The translations under genes were made by a program, and so were the position numbers. From Saccharothrix carnea (GTDB taxonomy: Bacteria > Actinomycetota > Actinomycetes > Mycobacteriales > Pseudonocardiaceae), in NCBI RefSeq assembly GCF_003014735.1, contig NZ_PYAX01000012.1, forward strand, positions 62,001 through 126,000: a DNA stretch of 64,000 nt, read 5' to 3'. Positions 8,461 to 19,330 of this stretch are shown one piece after another; position 1 is the stretch's first letter; each line of letters begins with the position of its first letter. A model generated the notes under the pieces. It ran no database searches. It saw only the letters and a program-made list of their open reading frames with translations, and was not told the DNA's origin.

Positions 8461-8564
8461 GTGGAGATCCTCCCAAGGTCGTACCGACCCGTGCTACCTC
8501 GGGCCGACGCTCGCCGACGCCCCCGCTTCCTACCGTCGTGGCGTTCGCGTCACGAGGAGGAGTT

Positions 8565-11045
8565 GTGCCCACATCCCTGCGGCTCGCGGTCGCCGAGTTC
8601 CGCAACCGGCCCGGTCGCGCCGTGCTGCCCGGTGTCGCCCTGGTGGTCGGCGTCGCCTGCCTGCTGGCCGCCCTGATGCTCAGTGACGCGATGGTCCGCG
8701 CCACGGACGAGGGCGCGCCCGCCGTGCCCGCCGGCGTCGACCTCGTCGTCCGCCCGCCGCTCTACGGCGGCGACGGGGTTCTCGACCAGGCGACCGCCGA
8801 TCGGGTGGCCCAGGTCGCCGGGGTGACCGTGGCGCAACCGATCCGCGAGGTCCGCGCCGACCTGCTGCTCGACGAAGGCGGCCGGGCGACCGACCGCCGG
8901 GCCACCGCCGACATCGAGCCGGACCGCGAGGACCTGCACCGCGTGCCGATCCTGGAGGGCCGCTCACCCGGCCCGGACGGCGAGATCGCGATCGACCGGG
9001 TCACCGCCCACGAGCACGGCCTCAAGCCGGGCGCCTCCGTGCGCGTCGCCGACGCCCGGGGCAAGCCGTTGGACGTCGTCGTCCGCGGCATCACCAAGCG
9101 CGGCTCGCTCGCCGAGGAGCCGATGATCGTGGTCGGCGAGGGCCTGGCCGCCAAGCTCGGCGGCGAGCCCCGGGTCGAGGCGATCTACGTGGTCGGCGGC
9201 GACCGGGACGCCGTCGCGCGGGCCGCGGGCGCGGGCTTCCAGGTGGACACCAGGGCGGCGATCGCGGCGGAGCCCTCGAACAACGACCTGGCGGCCGTGC
9301 TGCTGCCGTTCAGCATCCTGGCGCTGGCCACGTCCGTCTTCGTCGCCTCGGCCACCTACCGCGCCGTCTACGCGCAACGCCAGCGGCACACCGCGCTGCT
9401 GCGCTGCCTGGGCGCCCACCGCGGACCGCTGGTCTGGGCGAACCTGCTGGAAGCGCTGCTCACCGGCGTGGCCGCGGGCCTCGTGGGCGCGGTGCTCGGC
9501 GGGTCGGTGGCGTGGCTGCTGGCCAGGCTGTTCGACGGCACCGGCCTGTCCTCGCTGCTCGGCGCGGTGGAGCTGAGCCCGTCGCTGCTGCCCACGGTCG
9601 GCCAGCTGGTGATCGGGGTGGTCACGGCGGCCACGCTCAGCGCGTTCGCCGCGGTCCGGCCCGCGCTGGCCGCCGCACGCATCTCGCCGCTCGCGGCACT
9701 GCGGACGTCCGAAGGCCAGACGCCCGACCGGGCCGTGGTGCGTCGTCGGCGGATCTTCGGCATCGCACTGGTCGTCACCGCCGCCGTCCTGGCCGCGCTC
9801 GCGGTGCTCGCCCGGGGTTCGCTGGCGGCGATCTTCCTGGTCCTGTTCTCCGGCATCATCGCCGTGTTCGGCCTGTTCGGCGTGCTCGGACCGGTGGTCG
9901 TGCCCGCGCTGGGCCGGATCTTCGGCTCGGTCGCGAGCCGCTTCGGCGGCGCGCAGTGGAAGCTGGCCGCGGCCGAGGTGCGGCGGGTGCCGCAGCGGTC
10001 CGCGTCGGTGGCGATGCCGCTGCTCCTGGCCGCCGCGATGGTCACGTTCTTCGCGGTCACGGTCGGTTCGGCCCAGCGCATGGAGGACGAGTTCGCCAAC
10101 GAGCCGCGGCCGGACGCCGTGGTGGCGGACTCCGGCGGGCGCGCGCTCGCGGGCGCTGTCGGCGCGGCGGCCAACCGGCCCGAAGCGGCGGCCACGGTCG
10201 TGGTGCACGGCGTCGAGGCCGAGCAGTCGGACGGCGAGGGCCACACGTTCCCGACCCAGGTCGTCGGCGCCGACCCCGAACGCCTGCGCGAGTGGCTGAC
10301 CAGGCAGAACGTCGACGCCAAGGACTTCGCGCCGGGCACCGTCCTGCTCGACGAGTGGTACGCCGAGCGGTTCGGCGCCCAGCTCGGCCGGCCGTTCACG
10401 GTCGAGGGACTGCCCGGCGGGCCGCGCACGGCCACGTTCGTCGGCACGGTCACCGGCTCGCTGCTGGACGACGCCGACGTGGTGCTGGCCGACCCGGACC
10501 TGGCGCCCGCGTCGAAGGTCCTGGTGGCGTTCGAACCGGGCGCGGACCCGGCCGCCTACGAGGCGGGCGTGCGGTCGGCGCTGGCCGACTCGCCCACCGT
10601 TCTGGTGAAGACCAGGGCCGAGACGAACGCCCAGAACCAGCGCTACCTCGACCTGGGGATCGTGATGCTGATGGTGCTGCTGGGGCTGTCCGTCGCGGTG
10701 GCCGTGACCGGTATCGGCACGGCGTTGACGATCTCCGTGCAGGAACGGCGCAAGGAGATGGCGCTGCGGCGCGCGTTGGGCGTGACCAAGGGTGGCCTGC
10801 AAGGTGGCGTGGTGGCCGAAGCGGTGCTGTTGGCGCTGGTAGGGGTGCTGGGCGGGGGTGTGTTCGGCCTCGTCTACGCCGAGCTGACGTTGGCCGCGGT
10901 CGGGGTGTTCGCCTGGCCGACGGCGGCCGTGGTTCCGCTGCTGGTCGGCGGCACGGGCGTGGTGGTCCTGGCGGTGCTCGCGGCGTTCGGACCGGCCCGC
11001 GGCGCGTCCCGGATCAGGCCCGCCGCCGGACTCGCGGCCGGCTGA
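8565..11045 (+). CDS. FtsX/MacB-type ABC transporter permease, duplicated, without adjacent ATPase
   Basis: The 826-aa membrane protein has the MacB/FtsX layout twice. There is an N-terminal helix (GRAVLPGVALVVGVACLLAALMLSDAM) with an extracytoplasmic domain, then an FtsX core (LLPFSILALATSVFVASATYRAVYAQRQRHTALLRCLGA). A second external domain and a second FtsX core follow (VMLMVLLGLSVAVAVTGIGTALTISVQERRKEMALRRALGVT). Such proteins normally act with a LolD/MacB ATPase to move lipids or peptides or to transmit force. No ATPase gene lies beside it here. The GTG at 8565 is preferred because GAGGAGGAG precedes it. Confidence 0.9.
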   Translation: MPTSLRLAVAEFRNRPGRAVLPGVALVVGVACLLAALMLSDAMVRATDEGAPAVPAGVDLVVRPPLYGGDGVLDQATADRVAQVAGVTVAQPIREVRADLLLDEGGRATDRRATADIEPDREDLHRVPILEGRSPGPDGEIAIDRVTAHEHGLKPGASVRVADARGKPLDVVVRGITKRGSLAEEPMIVVGEGLAAKLGGEPRVEAIYVVGGDRDAVARAAGAGFQVDTRAAIAAEPSNNDLAAVLLPFSILALATSVFVASATYRAVYAQRQRHTALLRCLGAHRGPLVWANLLEALLTGVAAGLVGAVLGGSVAWLLARLFDGTGLSSLLGAVELSPSLLPTVGQLVIGVVTAATLSAFAAVRPALAAARISPLAALRTSEGQTPDRAVVRRRRIFGIALVVTAAVLAALAVLARGSLAAIFLVLFSGIIAVFGLFGVLGPVVVPALGRIFGSVASRFGGAQWKLAAAEVRRVPQRSASVAMPLLLAAAMVTFFAVTVGSAQRMEDEFANEPRPDAVVADSGGRALAGAVGAAANRPEAAATVVVHGVEAEQSDGEGHTFPTQVVGADPERLREWLTRQNVDAKDFAPGTVLLDEWYAERFGAQLGRPFTVEGLPGGPRTATFVGTVTGSLLDDADVVLADPDLAPASKVLVAFEPGADPAAYEAGVRSALADSPTVLVKTRAETNAQNQRYLDLGIVMLMVLLGLSVAVAVTGIGTALTISVQERRKEMALRRALGVTKGGLQGGVVAEAVLLALVGVLGGGVFGLVYAELTLAAVGVFAWPTAAVVPLLVGGTGVVVLAVLAAFGPARGASRIRPAAGLAAG

Positions 11046-11085
11046 AACGTGACCTGCGTCCGGGCGGTGTGCCGGTGGAACGTCG

Positions 11086-11091
11086 TAGTCT
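11086..11091 (+). promoter_or_regulatory. -10 hexamer of dop
   Basis: TAGTCT ends 6 nt before the dop ATG. No ribosome site lies between them, so dop is probably translated from a leaderless message. Confidence 0.5.
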
Positions 11092-11097
11092 GCGTAC

Positions 11098-12591
11098 ATG
11101 CGGCGGATCATGGGAACCGAAGTCGAGTACGGCATCTCGGTGCCGGGTGACGCGACGGCGAACCCGGTGCTCACCTCGACACAGGTCGTGCTGGCCTACG
11201 CGGCGGCCGCCGACATACCGCGGGCGCGCCGGGCGCGCTGGGACTACGAGGTCGAATCGCCGCTGCGCGACGCGCGCGGCTTCGACCTCGGCACGCCCGG
11301 CGGCCACCCGGGCGACAGCGATGTCGAGGACCTGGGCGCGGCCAACGTCATCCTCACCAACGGCGCGCGCCTCTACGTCGACCACGCCCACCCCGAGTAC
11401 TCCGCGCCCGAGGTCACCAACGCGCGCGACGCGGTGATCTGGGACAAGGCGGGGGAGCGGGTGATGGAGGAGGCCGCGATGCGCGCCGCCACCGTCCCCG
11501 GCCAGCCCCGGCTGCAGCTGTACAAGAACAACGTGGACGGCAAGGGCGCCAGCTACGGCACCCACGAGAACTACCTGATGCAGCGCAGCACGCCGTTCAC
11601 CGCGGTGATCGCCGGGCTCACCCCGTTCTTCGTGTCACGCCAGGTCGTGGTCGGCTCCGGCCGCGTCGGCATCGGCGCGGCGGGCGAGGAGGCCGGCTAC
11701 CAGCTGTCCCAGCGCTCGGACTACATCGAGGTCGAGGTCGGCCTGGAGACCACGCTCAAGCGCGGCATCATCAACACCCGCGACGAGCCGCACGCCGACG
11801 CGGACAAGTACCGCAGGCTGCACGTCATCATCGGCGACGCGAACCTCGCCGAGTACTCGACCTACATCAAGTGCGGCTCCACGTCGCTGGTGCTCGACAT
11901 GATCGAGGCCGGCCGCCGGTTCGACGACCTGCGGCTGCAGGAACCGGTCCGGGCCGTGCACCAGATCAGCCACGACCCGACGCTCAAGACGAAGGTCGAG
12001 CTGGTCAACGGGCGCAAGTTCACCGGGTTGGACCTGCAGTTCGCCTACTACGAGCGCGCCGCCGCGTTCGTCGAGCAGGAGGGCTACGGCGACCGGGACG
12101 TGCTGCGCGTGTGGGGCGAGGTGCTCGACGCGCTGGCCCGCGACCCGCAGGAGTGCGCCGACCGCCTCGACTGGGTGGCGAAGCTGCGGTTGCTCGAAGG
12201 CTATCGCGCGCGGGACGGCCTGGCGTGGGGCTCGCCCCGGCTGTCGCTGGTCGACCTGCAGTACTCCGACGTGCGGCTGGACAAGGGCCTGTACAACCGG
12301 CTGGTGGCCCGCGGCTCGATGAAACGCCTGGTCAGCGAAGAGGAAGTGCGGGCGGCCATCCTCGCGCCGCCGGAGGACACCCGGGCGTACTTCCGCGGTC
12401 GGTGCCTGGAGCGCTACCCCACTTCGGTGGCCGCCGCGTCGTGGGATTCGGTGATCTTCGACCTCGGTCGTGAATCACTCGTTCGGATTCCCACCCTGGA
12501 ACCCCTGCGCGGTACGAAAGCGCACGTCGGAGCACTGCTGGAGGCCTCCGACACGGCCGAGCAGCTGGTGGAGGCGCTGACCAGGGGCTGA
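11098..12591 (+). CDS. dop: Deamidase/depupylase of Pup (Dop)
   Basis: Dop removes Pup from substrates and, in species whose Pup ends in Gln, deamidates that residue. The 497-aa protein has the carboxylate-amine ligase fold: [10 protein letters not shown] at residues 5-14, nucleophile-position D95 in [15 protein letters not shown], and [16 protein letters not shown]. The Dop-specific loop absent from PafA occupies about residues 37-78 ([20 protein letters not shown] onward). It heads dop-pup-prcB-prcA. Because Pup here already ends in Glu, the depupylase role should dominate. A local -10 (TAGTCT) sets the ATG start. Confidence 0.96.
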   Translation: MRRIMGTEVEYGISVPGDATANPVLTSTQVVLAYAAAADIPRARRARWDYEVESPLRDARGFDLGTPGGHPGDSDVEDLGAANVILTNGARLYVDHAHPEYSAPEVTNARDAVIWDKAGERVMEEAAMRAATVPGQPRLQLYKNNVDGKGASYGTHENYLMQRSTPFTAVIAGLTPFFVSRQVVVGSGRVGIGAAGEEAGYQLSQRSDYIEVEVGLETTLKRGIINTRDEPHADADKYRRLHVIIGDANLAEYSTYIKCGSTSLVLDMIEAGRRFDDLRLQEPVRAVHQISHDPTLKTKVELVNGRKFTGLDLQFAYYERAAAFVEQEGYGDRDVLRVWGEVLDALARDPQECADRLDWVAKLRLLEGYRARDGLAWGSPRLSLVDLQYSDVRLDKGLYNRLVARGSMKRLVSEEEVRAAILAPPEDTRAYFRGRCLERYPTSVAAASWDSVIFDLGRESLVRIPTLEPLRGTKAHVGALLEASDTAEQLVEALTRG

Positions 12592-12635
12592 TCAACAGAC
12601 CCGAGTGGCAGGCACCGGATGTCGTACCTGGTGGG

Positions 12636-12641
12636 TAGTGT
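12636..12641 (+). promoter_or_regulatory. Candidate -10 hexamer for pup-prcBA
   Basis: TAGTGT lies in the 84-bp dop-pup gap, 34 bp before the pup ATG. GGGAGG sits between them as ribosome site, so pup-prcBA may be transcribed separately from dop. Confidence 0.4.
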
Positions 12642-12675
12642 TTAACTCGCAGGACCCGAAGACCGGGAGGTCGAC

Positions 12676-12870
12676 ATGGCCCAGGAACAGGTTCAGCGCC
12701 AAGGCGGCGGTGACGGCGACGAGAACGGCGACGGCGCGGCCGCGGCCGGCCAGGAACGCCGGGAGAAGCTCGGCGAGGACGTCGACGCCATCCTCGACGA
12801 GATCGACGACGTGCTCGAGGAGAACGCCGAGGACTTCGTCCGCGCGTACGTGCAAAAGGGCGGCGAGTAA
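12676..12870 (+). CDS. pup: Prokaryotic ubiquitin-like protein Pup
   Basis: This 64-aa intrinsically disordered tag is joined by PafA to substrate lysines. The sequence is acidic and Gln/Gly-rich at the N-terminus, then has the helical Mpa-binding segment ([31 protein letters not shown]) and the C-terminus KGGE. The last codon is GAG, so the terminal residue is Glu, the ligation-ready form. M. tuberculosis Pup ends in Gln and needs deamidation first. GGGAGG lies 5 bp before the ATG. It is followed within 35 bp by prcB. Confidence 0.97.
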   Translation: MAQEQVQRQGGGDGDENGDGAAAAGQERREKLGEDVDAILDEIDDVLEENAEDFVRAYVQKGGE

Positions 12871-12904
12871 GAAGCCGCCGGCGGGACAGGAGAGAAACGC
12901 ACAC

Positions 12905-13753
12905 ATGGACCACAGCTCGACCGGGCACTACCCGGCCGCGTCGTTGCCCCCGGCCTACCTCAGGCCGGGGTCGTCGTCGTTCACCGATTTCCTCCGCGCA
13001 CAGGCTCCCGAACTGCTGCCGTCGAGCCGCAAGCTGCCCGAGGGCGGCGCGGTGCAGGCTCCGCACGGCACCACCATCGTGGCCCTCACCTTCAAGGGCG
13101 GCGTGGTGATCGCGGGCGACCGGCGCGCCACGATGGGCAACGTGATCGCCCAGCGCGACATGAAGAAGGTGTTCATCACCGACGACTACTCGGCGGTGGG
13201 CATCGCGGGCACGGCGGGCATCGCGGTCGAGATCGTCCGGCTCTACGCGGTCGAGCTCCGGCACTACGAGAAGATCGAGGGCGTCTCGCTGTCGTTGGAC
13301 GGCAAGGCGAACCGGCTCTCCGCGATGATCAAGGGCAACCTGGACGCCGCGCTCGCGGGCCTCGCCGTCGTGCCGCTGTTCGCGGGGTTCGACACCGCGG
13401 CACCCGACCCGGACCGCGCGGGCCGCATCGTGTCCTACGACGTGACCGGCGGGCGGTACGAGGAGTCGCAGGGCTACCAGGCAGTCGGCTCCGGCTCGCT
13501 GTTCGCGAAGTCGGCGATGAAGAAGCTCTACGACCCCGACGCCGACGCCGAGGGCGCCACCAGGACCGCGATCGAGGCGCTGTACGACGCGGCGGACGAC
13601 GATTCGGGCACCGGCGGCCCGGACGTGATCCGCAAGATCTACCCGGTCGTCGTGACGATCACGGCCGAGGGCGCGGCGCACCTGTCCGACGAGCAGACCG
13701 CCGTGCTGGCCGAGTCCGTCGTCGAGGGCCGCAAGACCAAGCCGGCGGGCTGA
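12905..13753 (+). CDS. prcB: 20S proteasome beta subunit (PrcB)
   Basis: This is the catalytic subunit of the core particle, an N-terminal-threonine hydrolase. The 282-aa precursor has a 55-residue propeptide ending in APHG and a mature chain starting T56-T57[22 protein letters not shown]. The Asp in AGDRR and the Lys in MKKVF complete the usual active site. The ATG at 12905 is preceded by AGGAG. It is followed by prcA after a 49-bp gap, as in other actinobacteria. Confidence 0.97.
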   Translation: MDHSSTGHYPAASLPPAYLRPGSSSFTDFLRAQAPELLPSSRKLPEGGAVQAPHGTTIVALTFKGGVVIAGDRRATMGNVIAQRDMKKVFITDDYSAVGIAGTAGIAVEIVRLYAVELRHYEKIEGVSLSLDGKANRLSAMIKGNLDAALAGLAVVPLFAGFDTAAPDPDRAGRIVSYDVTGGRYEESQGYQAVGSGSLFAKSAMKKLYDPDADAEGATRTAIEALYDAADDDSGTGGPDVIRKIYPVVVTITAEGAAHLSDEQTAVLAESVVEGRKTKPAG

Positions 13754-13802
13754 GCGCCGTGCCGATCCCCATCCCCATCCGCCGAGCCCGGGAGCCGCAG
13801 CA

Positions 13803-14615
13803 GTGACGATGCCGTTGTACGCCTCACCCGAGCAGATCCTCCGCGATCGCGCGGAGTACGCCCGGAAGGGCATCGCCCGAGGCCGGAGCGTCGTCGTGCT
13901 CCGGTACGCCGACGGCGTGCTGTTCGTGGCGGAGAACCCGTCCGCGACCCTGCACAAGGTGTCCGAGATCTACGACCGCATCGCGTTCGCCGCGGTCGGC
14001 CGCTACAGCGAGTTCGAGAACCTGCGCCAGGCGGGCATCCGGTTCGCCGACATCCGCGGCTACCAGAACGACCCGCGCGACGTCACGGGCCGCTCACTGG
14101 CGAACGTGTACGCCCAGACCCTGGGCTCGATCTTCGCCGAGCAGATCAAGCCCCTCGAGGTGGAGATCTGCGTCGCCGAGGTCGGCACCGACCCCGAGCA
14201 GGACACCCTCTACCGCCTGACCTACGACGGCTCGATCGTGGAAGAGCCGCAGTACGTCGTGATGGGTGGCCAGGCCGAGGCGACGGGCACCGCGCTCAAG
14301 GACGCCTACACCGAAGGCCAGCCGCTGGCCGAGGCCGTCCGCACCGCGGTGAAGGCCCTCAGCTCCGGCAGCACCACCACCGGCAACGGCAAGCCGGACC
14401 TCCTCGACCGCGGCAAGCTGGAAGTGGCGGTCCTCGAACGCTCCCGTCCACGACGGGCGTTCCGCCGCATCACCGGCGCCGCCCTCGCCGCCCTCCTCCC
14501 GGGCGACGACCCGGCACCCGCCGAAGAGGCCAAGGCCGACGAACCACCCGCCAAGGGCGCCAAGCGGAAGCCCGTGACGGACGTCAACCTGCCGCCGAAC
14601 GACGACAAGGCATAA
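13803..14615 (+). CDS. prcA: 20S proteasome alpha subunit (PrcA)
   Basis: The 270-aa alpha-ring subunit gates the core particle and carries the pockets for the Mpa GQYL tail. It opens [31 protein letters not shown], has [35 protein letters not shown] and ends with a charged low-complexity tail ([21 protein letters not shown]). GTG 13803 has GGGAG at a good 8-nt spacing. The ATG two codons later (13809) matches the usual family N-terminus and is equally possible. Confidence 0.96.
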   Translation: MTMPLYASPEQILRDRAEYARKGIARGRSVVVLRYADGVLFVAENPSATLHKVSEIYDRIAFAAVGRYSEFENLRQAGIRFADIRGYQNDPRDVTGRSLANVYAQTLGSIFAEQIKPLEVEICVAEVGTDPEQDTLYRLTYDGSIVEEPQYVVMGGQAEATGTALKDAYTEGQPLAEAVRTAVKALSSGSTTTGNGKPDLLDRGKLEVAVLERSRPRRAFRRITGAALAALLPGDDPAPAEEAKADEPPAKGAKRKPVTDVNLPPNDDKA

Positions 14616-14630
14616 CCAGGCACCAGCGAA

Positions 14631-14664
14631 GGCCCCCGGTGTCCACCACCACCGGGGGCCTCTC
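14631..14664 (+). terminator. Terminator after prcA, shared with convergent glpD
   Basis: An 11-bp perfect stem, GGCCCCCGGTG paired with CACCGGGGGCC, is followed by TCTCC. It lies 15 bp after the prcA stop and about 17 bp before the glpD stop on the other strand. Confidence 0.8.
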
Positions 14665-14680
14665 CGTGCACCGGGTCCAC

Positions 14681-16237
14681 CTATGCGATCGCCTGGGCCA
14701 GCAACCGCCCCGTGCGCTCCCGTACAGACGGTGTATCGAGCCCGCGCACCACCACCGTGGTCCGCCGCCGCAGCACGTCGTCCACCTCCGTCGCCCACTC
14801 GTACCGCTGCGCGTGCGCCACCTGGGCCCAGATGTCGGGCCCGTCCGGGTGCACCCGCTCCAGCAACGACGGGTCGTCCGACGCCAGCGCCAGCACCTCG
14901 TGGCTCACCGTCCCGTAGTGCGTGGCCAGGTGCCGCAGCACGTCGTCCGGCACCAACGGCAGCTCCCGCCCCAACTGCGCCGACACCCGCTCCGGCATCG
15001 CCGCCCCCGGCAGCGCCGAAGGCACACCGTCGAACGCCCGCGACAGGTCCCGCCCCAGGGCCTCGCCGACGCGCGCCAGCACCGAAGCCCCGATCCGCCG
15101 GAACGTCGTCCACTTGCCGCCCGCCACGCTGATCATCCCGCCACGCCCGCGCGTGATCACGGTCTCGCGCTTGGCGTGACTGGTGTCGCCGGACCCGCTG
15201 TCACCCGGACCTCTGGGCAGCACCCGCAACCCGGCGAACGTGTACGCCAACCGCGACCGGTCCAGCGCCTCGGCCGAGATGCCCACCGAGGCCTCACCCA
15301 GGATCTGGTCGACGTCCGCCTGCGAGCACCGGACGTCCGCCGGATCCCCCTCGTACACCTCGTCCGTCGTGCCCAGCAGCAGCTGCCCCTCCCACGGGAT
15401 CGCGAACGACACCCGCACGTCGTCCACCGGGATGGTCATCGCCGCACGCCAAGGCACATCCGTCCGGAGCACCAGGTGGGCACCCTTCGACAACCGGATG
15501 CTCGGCGCGGCCGCCGCGTCCTCCATCCGCCGCACCGAGTCCAGCCACGGCCCGGTCGCGTTGACCACCACCGACGCGTCGACCCCGAACTCGCCGCCGT
15601 CGACCTTGTCCCGCAGCTCGACCCCGGTCACCAGCGGGCCGCGCTTGCGCAGCCCCACCACCTCGACGTGGTTGAGCAGCACCGCACCGGCCTCCGCCGC
15701 CGCCCGTGCCGCCGTGATCGCCACCCGCGCGTCGTTCATCTGGTGGTCGTAGTACAGCGCCGCCCCGCGCAGGCCGTCCGTCCTCAGGTGCGGCACGTAC
15801 TCCACGGCCCGCCGCGCCGACAGCACCTTGCCCACGCCGTCACCGAACCCGGACAGCGCCGAGTACAGCACCACGCCCGCCCCGAGGACCGACCGCGAGT
15901 GCGGCCCGCCCCGGTACACCGGCACCAGGAACGGCAGCGGCCGGACCAGGTGCGGTGCCAGGCGGTCGCCCAACGCGCGCCGCTCGGCGTGGTTCTCCCG
16001 CACCATCGGCACCGCGCCCGGCCCCATCGCCAGGTACCGCAGGCCGCCGTGCACGAGCTTGGACGACGCGCTGGACGTGGCGCCCGCGAAGTCACCCGCC
16101 TCGACCAGCGCCACCCGCAGCCCCGACCGGGCCGCCGCCCACGTGGTGGCGATGCCCAGCGCGCCGCCGCCGATCACCACCAGGTCGAAGGCGCCGTGTC
16201 CCAGCGCCTCGCGCGCCCTGGCCCGTTGCTCACTCAT
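14681..16237 (-). CDS. glpD: Glycerol-3-phosphate dehydrogenase (FAD-dependent)
   Basis: The 518-aa flavoenzyme oxidises glycerol 3-phosphate to dihydroxyacetone phosphate and passes electrons to quinone at the membrane. It has an N-terminal FAD-binding Rossmann motif ([40 protein letters not shown]), the GlpD signature [15 protein letters not shown] and a C-terminal cap domain. Its ATG overlaps the glpK stop by 8 bp, so it is the last gene of glpF-glpK-glpD. Confidence 0.95.
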   Translation of the reverse strand: MSEQRARAREALGHGAFDLVVIGGGALGIATTWAAARSGLRVALVEAGDFAGATSSASSKLVHGGLRYLAMGPGAVPMVRENHAERRALGDRLAPHLVRPLPFLVPVYRGGPHSRSVLGAGVVLYSALSGFGDGVGKVLSARRAVEYVPHLRTDGLRGAALYYDHQMNDARVAITAARAAAEAGAVLLNHVEVVGLRKRGPLVTGVELRDKVDGGEFGVDASVVVNATGPWLDSVRRMEDAAAAPSIRLSKGAHLVLRTDVPWRAAMTIPVDDVRVSFAIPWEGQLLLGTTDEVYEGDPADVRCSQADVDQILGEASVGISAEALDRSRLAYTFAGLRVLPRGPGDSGSGDTSHAKRETVITRGRGGMISVAGGKWTTFRRIGASVLARVGEALGRDLSRAFDGVPSALPGAAMPERVSAQLGRELPLVPDDVLRHLATHYGTVSHEVLALASDDPSLLERVHPDGPDIWAQVAHAQRYEWATEVDDVLRRRTTVVVRGLDTPSVRERTGRLLAQAIA

Positions 16238-17720
16238 CGTTGTCGTCCTCGTCGATCCAGCCGACGGTCCGCTCGACCGCCTTCTTCCACTTCCGATAAC
16301 CCTTGTCCCTGGTCCGCGCGTCCATCGTGGGCAGCCACTCGGCGGCCTTGTGCCAGTTCTCGCGCAGGGTCTCGGTGTCCGACCAGTAGCCGACCGCGAG
16401 ACCGGCCGCGTAGGCGGCGCCCAGGCACGTGGTCTCGGCGACGATCGGCCGCACCACCGGCACGTCGAGCACGTCGGACAGGAAGCCCATGAGCAGGTTG
16501 TTCGCCGTCATGCCGCCGTCGACCTTCAGCGTGGTCAGCTCCACGCCCGAGTCGGCGTTCATCGCGTCCACGACCTCGCGGGTCTGCCACGCGGTCGCCT
16601 CCAGCACCGCACGCGCGATGTGGCCCTTGTCGATGTAGCCGGTGAGGCCCGCGATGATGCCGCGCGCGTCGGACCGCCAGTGCGGCGCGAACAGGCCGGA
16701 GAACGCGGGCACGAAGTACGCGCCGCCGTTGTCCTCGACCGACCGGGCCAGCGTCTCGATCTCGGGCGCGCTGCCGATGAGCCCCATCTTGTCCCGGAAC
16801 CACTGCACCAGGGCGCCGGTCACCGCGATCGCGCCTTCCAGCGCGTACGCGGCCGGCTGGTCGCCGATCTTGTAGCCGACCGTGGTGAGCAGGCCGTTCT
16901 CCGAGACCACCGGCTTGTCACCGGTGTTGACCAGCAGGAAGCTGCCGGTGCCGTAGGTGCACTTGCCCTCGCCGGGCGAGTAGCAGGTCTGGCCGAACAG
17001 GGCCGCCTGCTGGTCGCCGAGCGCGGACGCCACCGGGACGCCGTCCAGCGTGCCGGTCGCGGTGCCGTAGACCTCGGCGGACGAGCGGATCTCCGGCAGC
17101 ATCGCCCGGGGGACGCCGATCGCGTCGACCAGCTCGTCGTCCCAGTCCAGCGTCTCCAGGTTCATCAGCATGGTGCGGCTGGCATTGGTGACGTCGGTGA
17201 CGTGGCGGCCGGTGAGCTTCCAGATCAGCCAGGTGTCCATGGTGCCGAACAGCACCTCGCCGCGCTCGCCGCGCTCCCGCAGGCCGTCGACGTGGTCGAG
17301 CAGCCAGCGAACCTTCGGCCCGGAGAAGTAGGTGGCCAGCGGCAGGCCGCACTTGTCCCGGAACCGGTTCTGCTCGCCCAGCTCCTTGACCAGCTGGTCG
17401 GTGCGCGTGTCCTGCCAGACGATCGCGTTGTGCACGGGCTTGCCGGTGGCCTTGTCCCACACCAGCGTGGTCTCGCGCTGGTTGGTGATGCCGACCGCGG
17501 CCAGGTCGTGCACGGTCAGCGACGCCTTCTGCAGGGCGCCGTGCACGACGTCGAGCACGTTGGCCCAGATCTCCTCGGCGTCGTGCTCGACCCAGCCCGG
17601 CCTGGGGAAGATCTGCCGGTGCTCCTTCTGCGCCACGGACACGATCGCGCCACCGTGGTCGAAGACGATGCACCTCGACGACGTGGTGCCCTGGTCGATT
17701 GCGGCGATGTAGGTGCTCAC
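16230..17720 (-). CDS. glpK: Glycerol kinase
   Basis: The 496-aa FGGY-family kinase phosphorylates glycerol with ATP. Seen are the N-terminal phosphate-binding motif [37 protein letters not shown] and the C-terminal FGGY signature region [23 protein letters not shown]. The GTG at 17720 is chosen because AGGAG lies 8 bp upstream and translation then begins [11 protein letters not shown], the family N-terminus. It sits 28 bp after glpF and overlaps glpD by 8 bp. Confidence 0.96.
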   Translation of the reverse strand: MSTYIAAIDQGTTSSRCIVFDHGGAIVSVAQKEHRQIFPRPGWVEHDAEEIWANVLDVVHGALQKASLTVHDLAAVGITNQRETTLVWDKATGKPVHNAIVWQDTRTDQLVKELGEQNRFRDKCGLPLATYFSGPKVRWLLDHVDGLRERGERGEVLFGTMDTWLIWKLTGRHVTDVTNASRTMLMNLETLDWDDELVDAIGVPRAMLPEIRSSAEVYGTATGTLDGVPVASALGDQQAALFGQTCYSPGEGKCTYGTGSFLLVNTGDKPVVSENGLLTTVGYKIGDQPAAYALEGAIAVTGALVQWFRDKMGLIGSAPEIETLARSVEDNGGAYFVPAFSGLFAPHWRSDARGIIAGLTGYIDKGHIARAVLEATAWQTREVVDAMNADSGVELTTLKVDGGMTANNLLMGFLSDVLDVPVVRPIVAETTCLGAAYAAGLAVGYWSDTETLRENWHKAAEWLPTMDARTRDKGYRKWKKAVERTVGWIDEDDNDE

Positions 17721-17748
17721 GATGGACGCTCCTCGCTGGACGGCGGTG

Positions 17749-18459
17749 TCAGTAGACGGCGATGTCGACGAGCCCGGCCAATGCTCCGCCCAGCAGCGGG
17801 CCGACCACGGGGATCCAGGCGTAGCCCCAGTCCGATCCACCCTTTCCGGGGATCGGCAGGACGGCGTGCGCGAGCCGCGGGCCGAGGTCGCGCGCGGGGT
17901 TGATGGCGTAGCCGGTCGGCCCGCCCAGGGACATGCCGATGCCGACCACCAGCAGGGCCACGATCAGCACGCCGGTGCCCGAGGTCTCCAGGCCCTTGGT
18001 CTGGCCGGTCGCCAGGATCACGAACACCAGCACGAACGTGGCGATGACCTCGGTGGTCAGGTTCTGCGCGCGGTGGCGGACCTCGGGGCCGGTGGCGAAG
18101 ATGCCCAGCACCTCGCCGGTGTTGGCGCGGAACTGGCCGAGGTAGGCGAGGTAGCACAGGACGGCGCCGGTGAACGCGCCGAGGAGCTGGGCGCCCACGT
18201 ACAGCGGGACGGTGCTCCAGTCGCCGTTGTGGATCGCCAGGCCGACCGTGACGGCCGGGTTGAGGTGCGCGCCGGACAGCGGTGCGACCGCGTAGGCGCC
18301 CGCGAGCACCGCGAAGCCCCAGCCGAACGTGATCACCACCCAGCCCGCGCCGTTCGACTTCGACTTCGCCAACACCACGCCCGCGACGACGCCGTTGCCG
18401 AGCAGCAACAGCAGTGCGGTGCCGAGGAACTCACCGATGAAGATCGACTGGTTGGTCAT
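17749..18459 (-). CDS. glpF: Glycerol uptake facilitator (aquaglyceroporin)
   Basis: The 236-aa MIP-family channel has six membrane helices and both pore half-helix motifs, NPA in [11 protein letters not shown] and NPAR in [11 protein letters not shown]. The Asp directly after the second NPA-Arg is the residue that marks glycerol-conducting rather than water-selective members. The ATG at 18459 has GAGAGGG upstream. It heads the glycerol operon, whose promoter carries the operator at 18487-18503. Confidence 0.94.
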   Translation of the reverse strand: MTNQSIFIGEFLGTALLLLLGNGVVAGVVLAKSKSNGAGWVVITFGWGFAVLAGAYAVAPLSGAHLNPAVTVGLAIHNGDWSTVPLYVGAQLLGAFTGAVLCYLAYLGQFRANTGEVLGIFATGPEVRHRAQNLTTEVIATFVLVFVILATGQTKGLETSGTGVLIVALLVVGIGMSLGGPTGYAINPARDLGPRLAHAVLPIPGKGGSDWGYAWIPVVGPLLGGALAGLVDIAVY

Positions 18460-18469
18460 CCACGCGCCC

Positions 18470-18503
18470 TCTCTAACCTGAATGCCGTTCGACAATGTCG
18501 TAC
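18470..18503 (-). promoter_or_regulatory. glpFKD promoter with regulator operator
   Basis: On the reverse strand a -10-like TAGAGA is at 18470-18475. An operator, GTTCGAC-AAT-GTCGTAC (one mismatch in the dyad), occupies 18487-18503, 11 bp upstream of the -10 and over the expected -35. The same operator in perfect form precedes the IclR-family gene at almost the same distance. Confidence 0.7.
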
Positions 18504-18562
18504 GGTGCGCGTGAATCCTGTGCCGACGCTCACAAGATGTCAACCCTTCCGAAACGCCTGCG

Positions 18563-19324
18563 TCACCAGGGGATGGCGCCGAGCTCGCGCGAGATGGACC
18601 GCGCGGCCTCCCGGACGTAGGACACGAGATCGGTGCGCGGCTGCTTGTGCTCGTCGCACAGCCGCTCGACGGGCCCGGAGATCCCGACCGCGCCCACGGT
18701 CACCGCCCGCCGGTCCCGGATGGGTGCGGCCAGCGACACCTCGCCGTCGACCAGCTCCTCGATGTCCGACGCCCAGCCACGCTGTCTGACCTGCTCCAAC
18801 GCGTCACCGAGCAGGTCCGGGTCGGTGATCGTGGCGGCCGTGTACGCCTTGAGCGGTTCGTCGTCGGTGAGGCCCACGGGGTCGTCGGCGAGCAGGACCT
18901 TGCCCAACGCGCTGGCGTGCGAGGGGAGCAGCGCGCCGACTTCGAGCACCTGGCGTGAGTTGTCCGGGCGGAAGACGTGGTGCACGACCAGGACCTGGTT
19001 CTCGTGCAGGGTGCCGATGCGGACGCTCTCCATGCTGCGCGAGGCCAGCGAGTCCGACCAGTTCAACGCGCGGGTGCGCAGCTCGTTGCCGTCGAGGTAG
19101 CTGCTGCCGATGTGGAACAGCGCCGCGCCGAGCTGGTACTTGCCCGTGTCCGGCGACTGCTCGACGAACCCGACCAGCTGCAACGTGCGCAGGATGCCGT
19201 GCACGGTCGGTTTGGGCAGCTCAAGGGCTCGGGCGAGTTCCGCGACCCCCATCCGCCGCGCACCACTGGCCAGCAGCCGCAACACCGCGGCTGCCCGTTC
19301 GATGGACTGGATGGGACCGGGCAC
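18563..19324 (-). CDS. IclR-family regulator of the glycerol operon (GylR-like)
   Basis: The 253-aa protein has an N-terminal winged helix ([50 protein letters not shown]) and the IclR effector domain ([47 protein letters not shown]). It lies immediately upstream of and co-directional with glpFKD, the position of GylR in Streptomyces. Repression relieved by glycerol or glycerol 3-phosphate is inferred from GylR. TAGAGT lies 6 nt before the GTG, so the message is probably leaderless. A perfect copy of the operator overlaps its -35, so it should repress itself. Confidence 0.9.
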   Translation of the reverse strand: MPGPIQSIERAAAVLRLLASGARRMGVAELARALELPKPTVHGILRTLQLVGFVEQSPDTGKYQLGAALFHIGSSYLDGNELRTRALNWSDSLASRSMESVRIGTLHENQVLVVHHVFRPDNSRQVLEVGALLPSHASALGKVLLADDPVGLTDDEPLKAYTAATITDPDLLGDALEQVRQRGWASDIEELVDGEVSLAAPIRDRRAVTVGAVGISGPVERLCDEHKQPRTDLVSYVREAARSISRELGAIPW

Positions 19325-19330
19325 GAGATC

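Noticed and set aside
12332-13957. 541-codon reverse frame opposite pup and prcB
   Set aside because: Shadow of the proteasome genes, which are certain on the plus strand.
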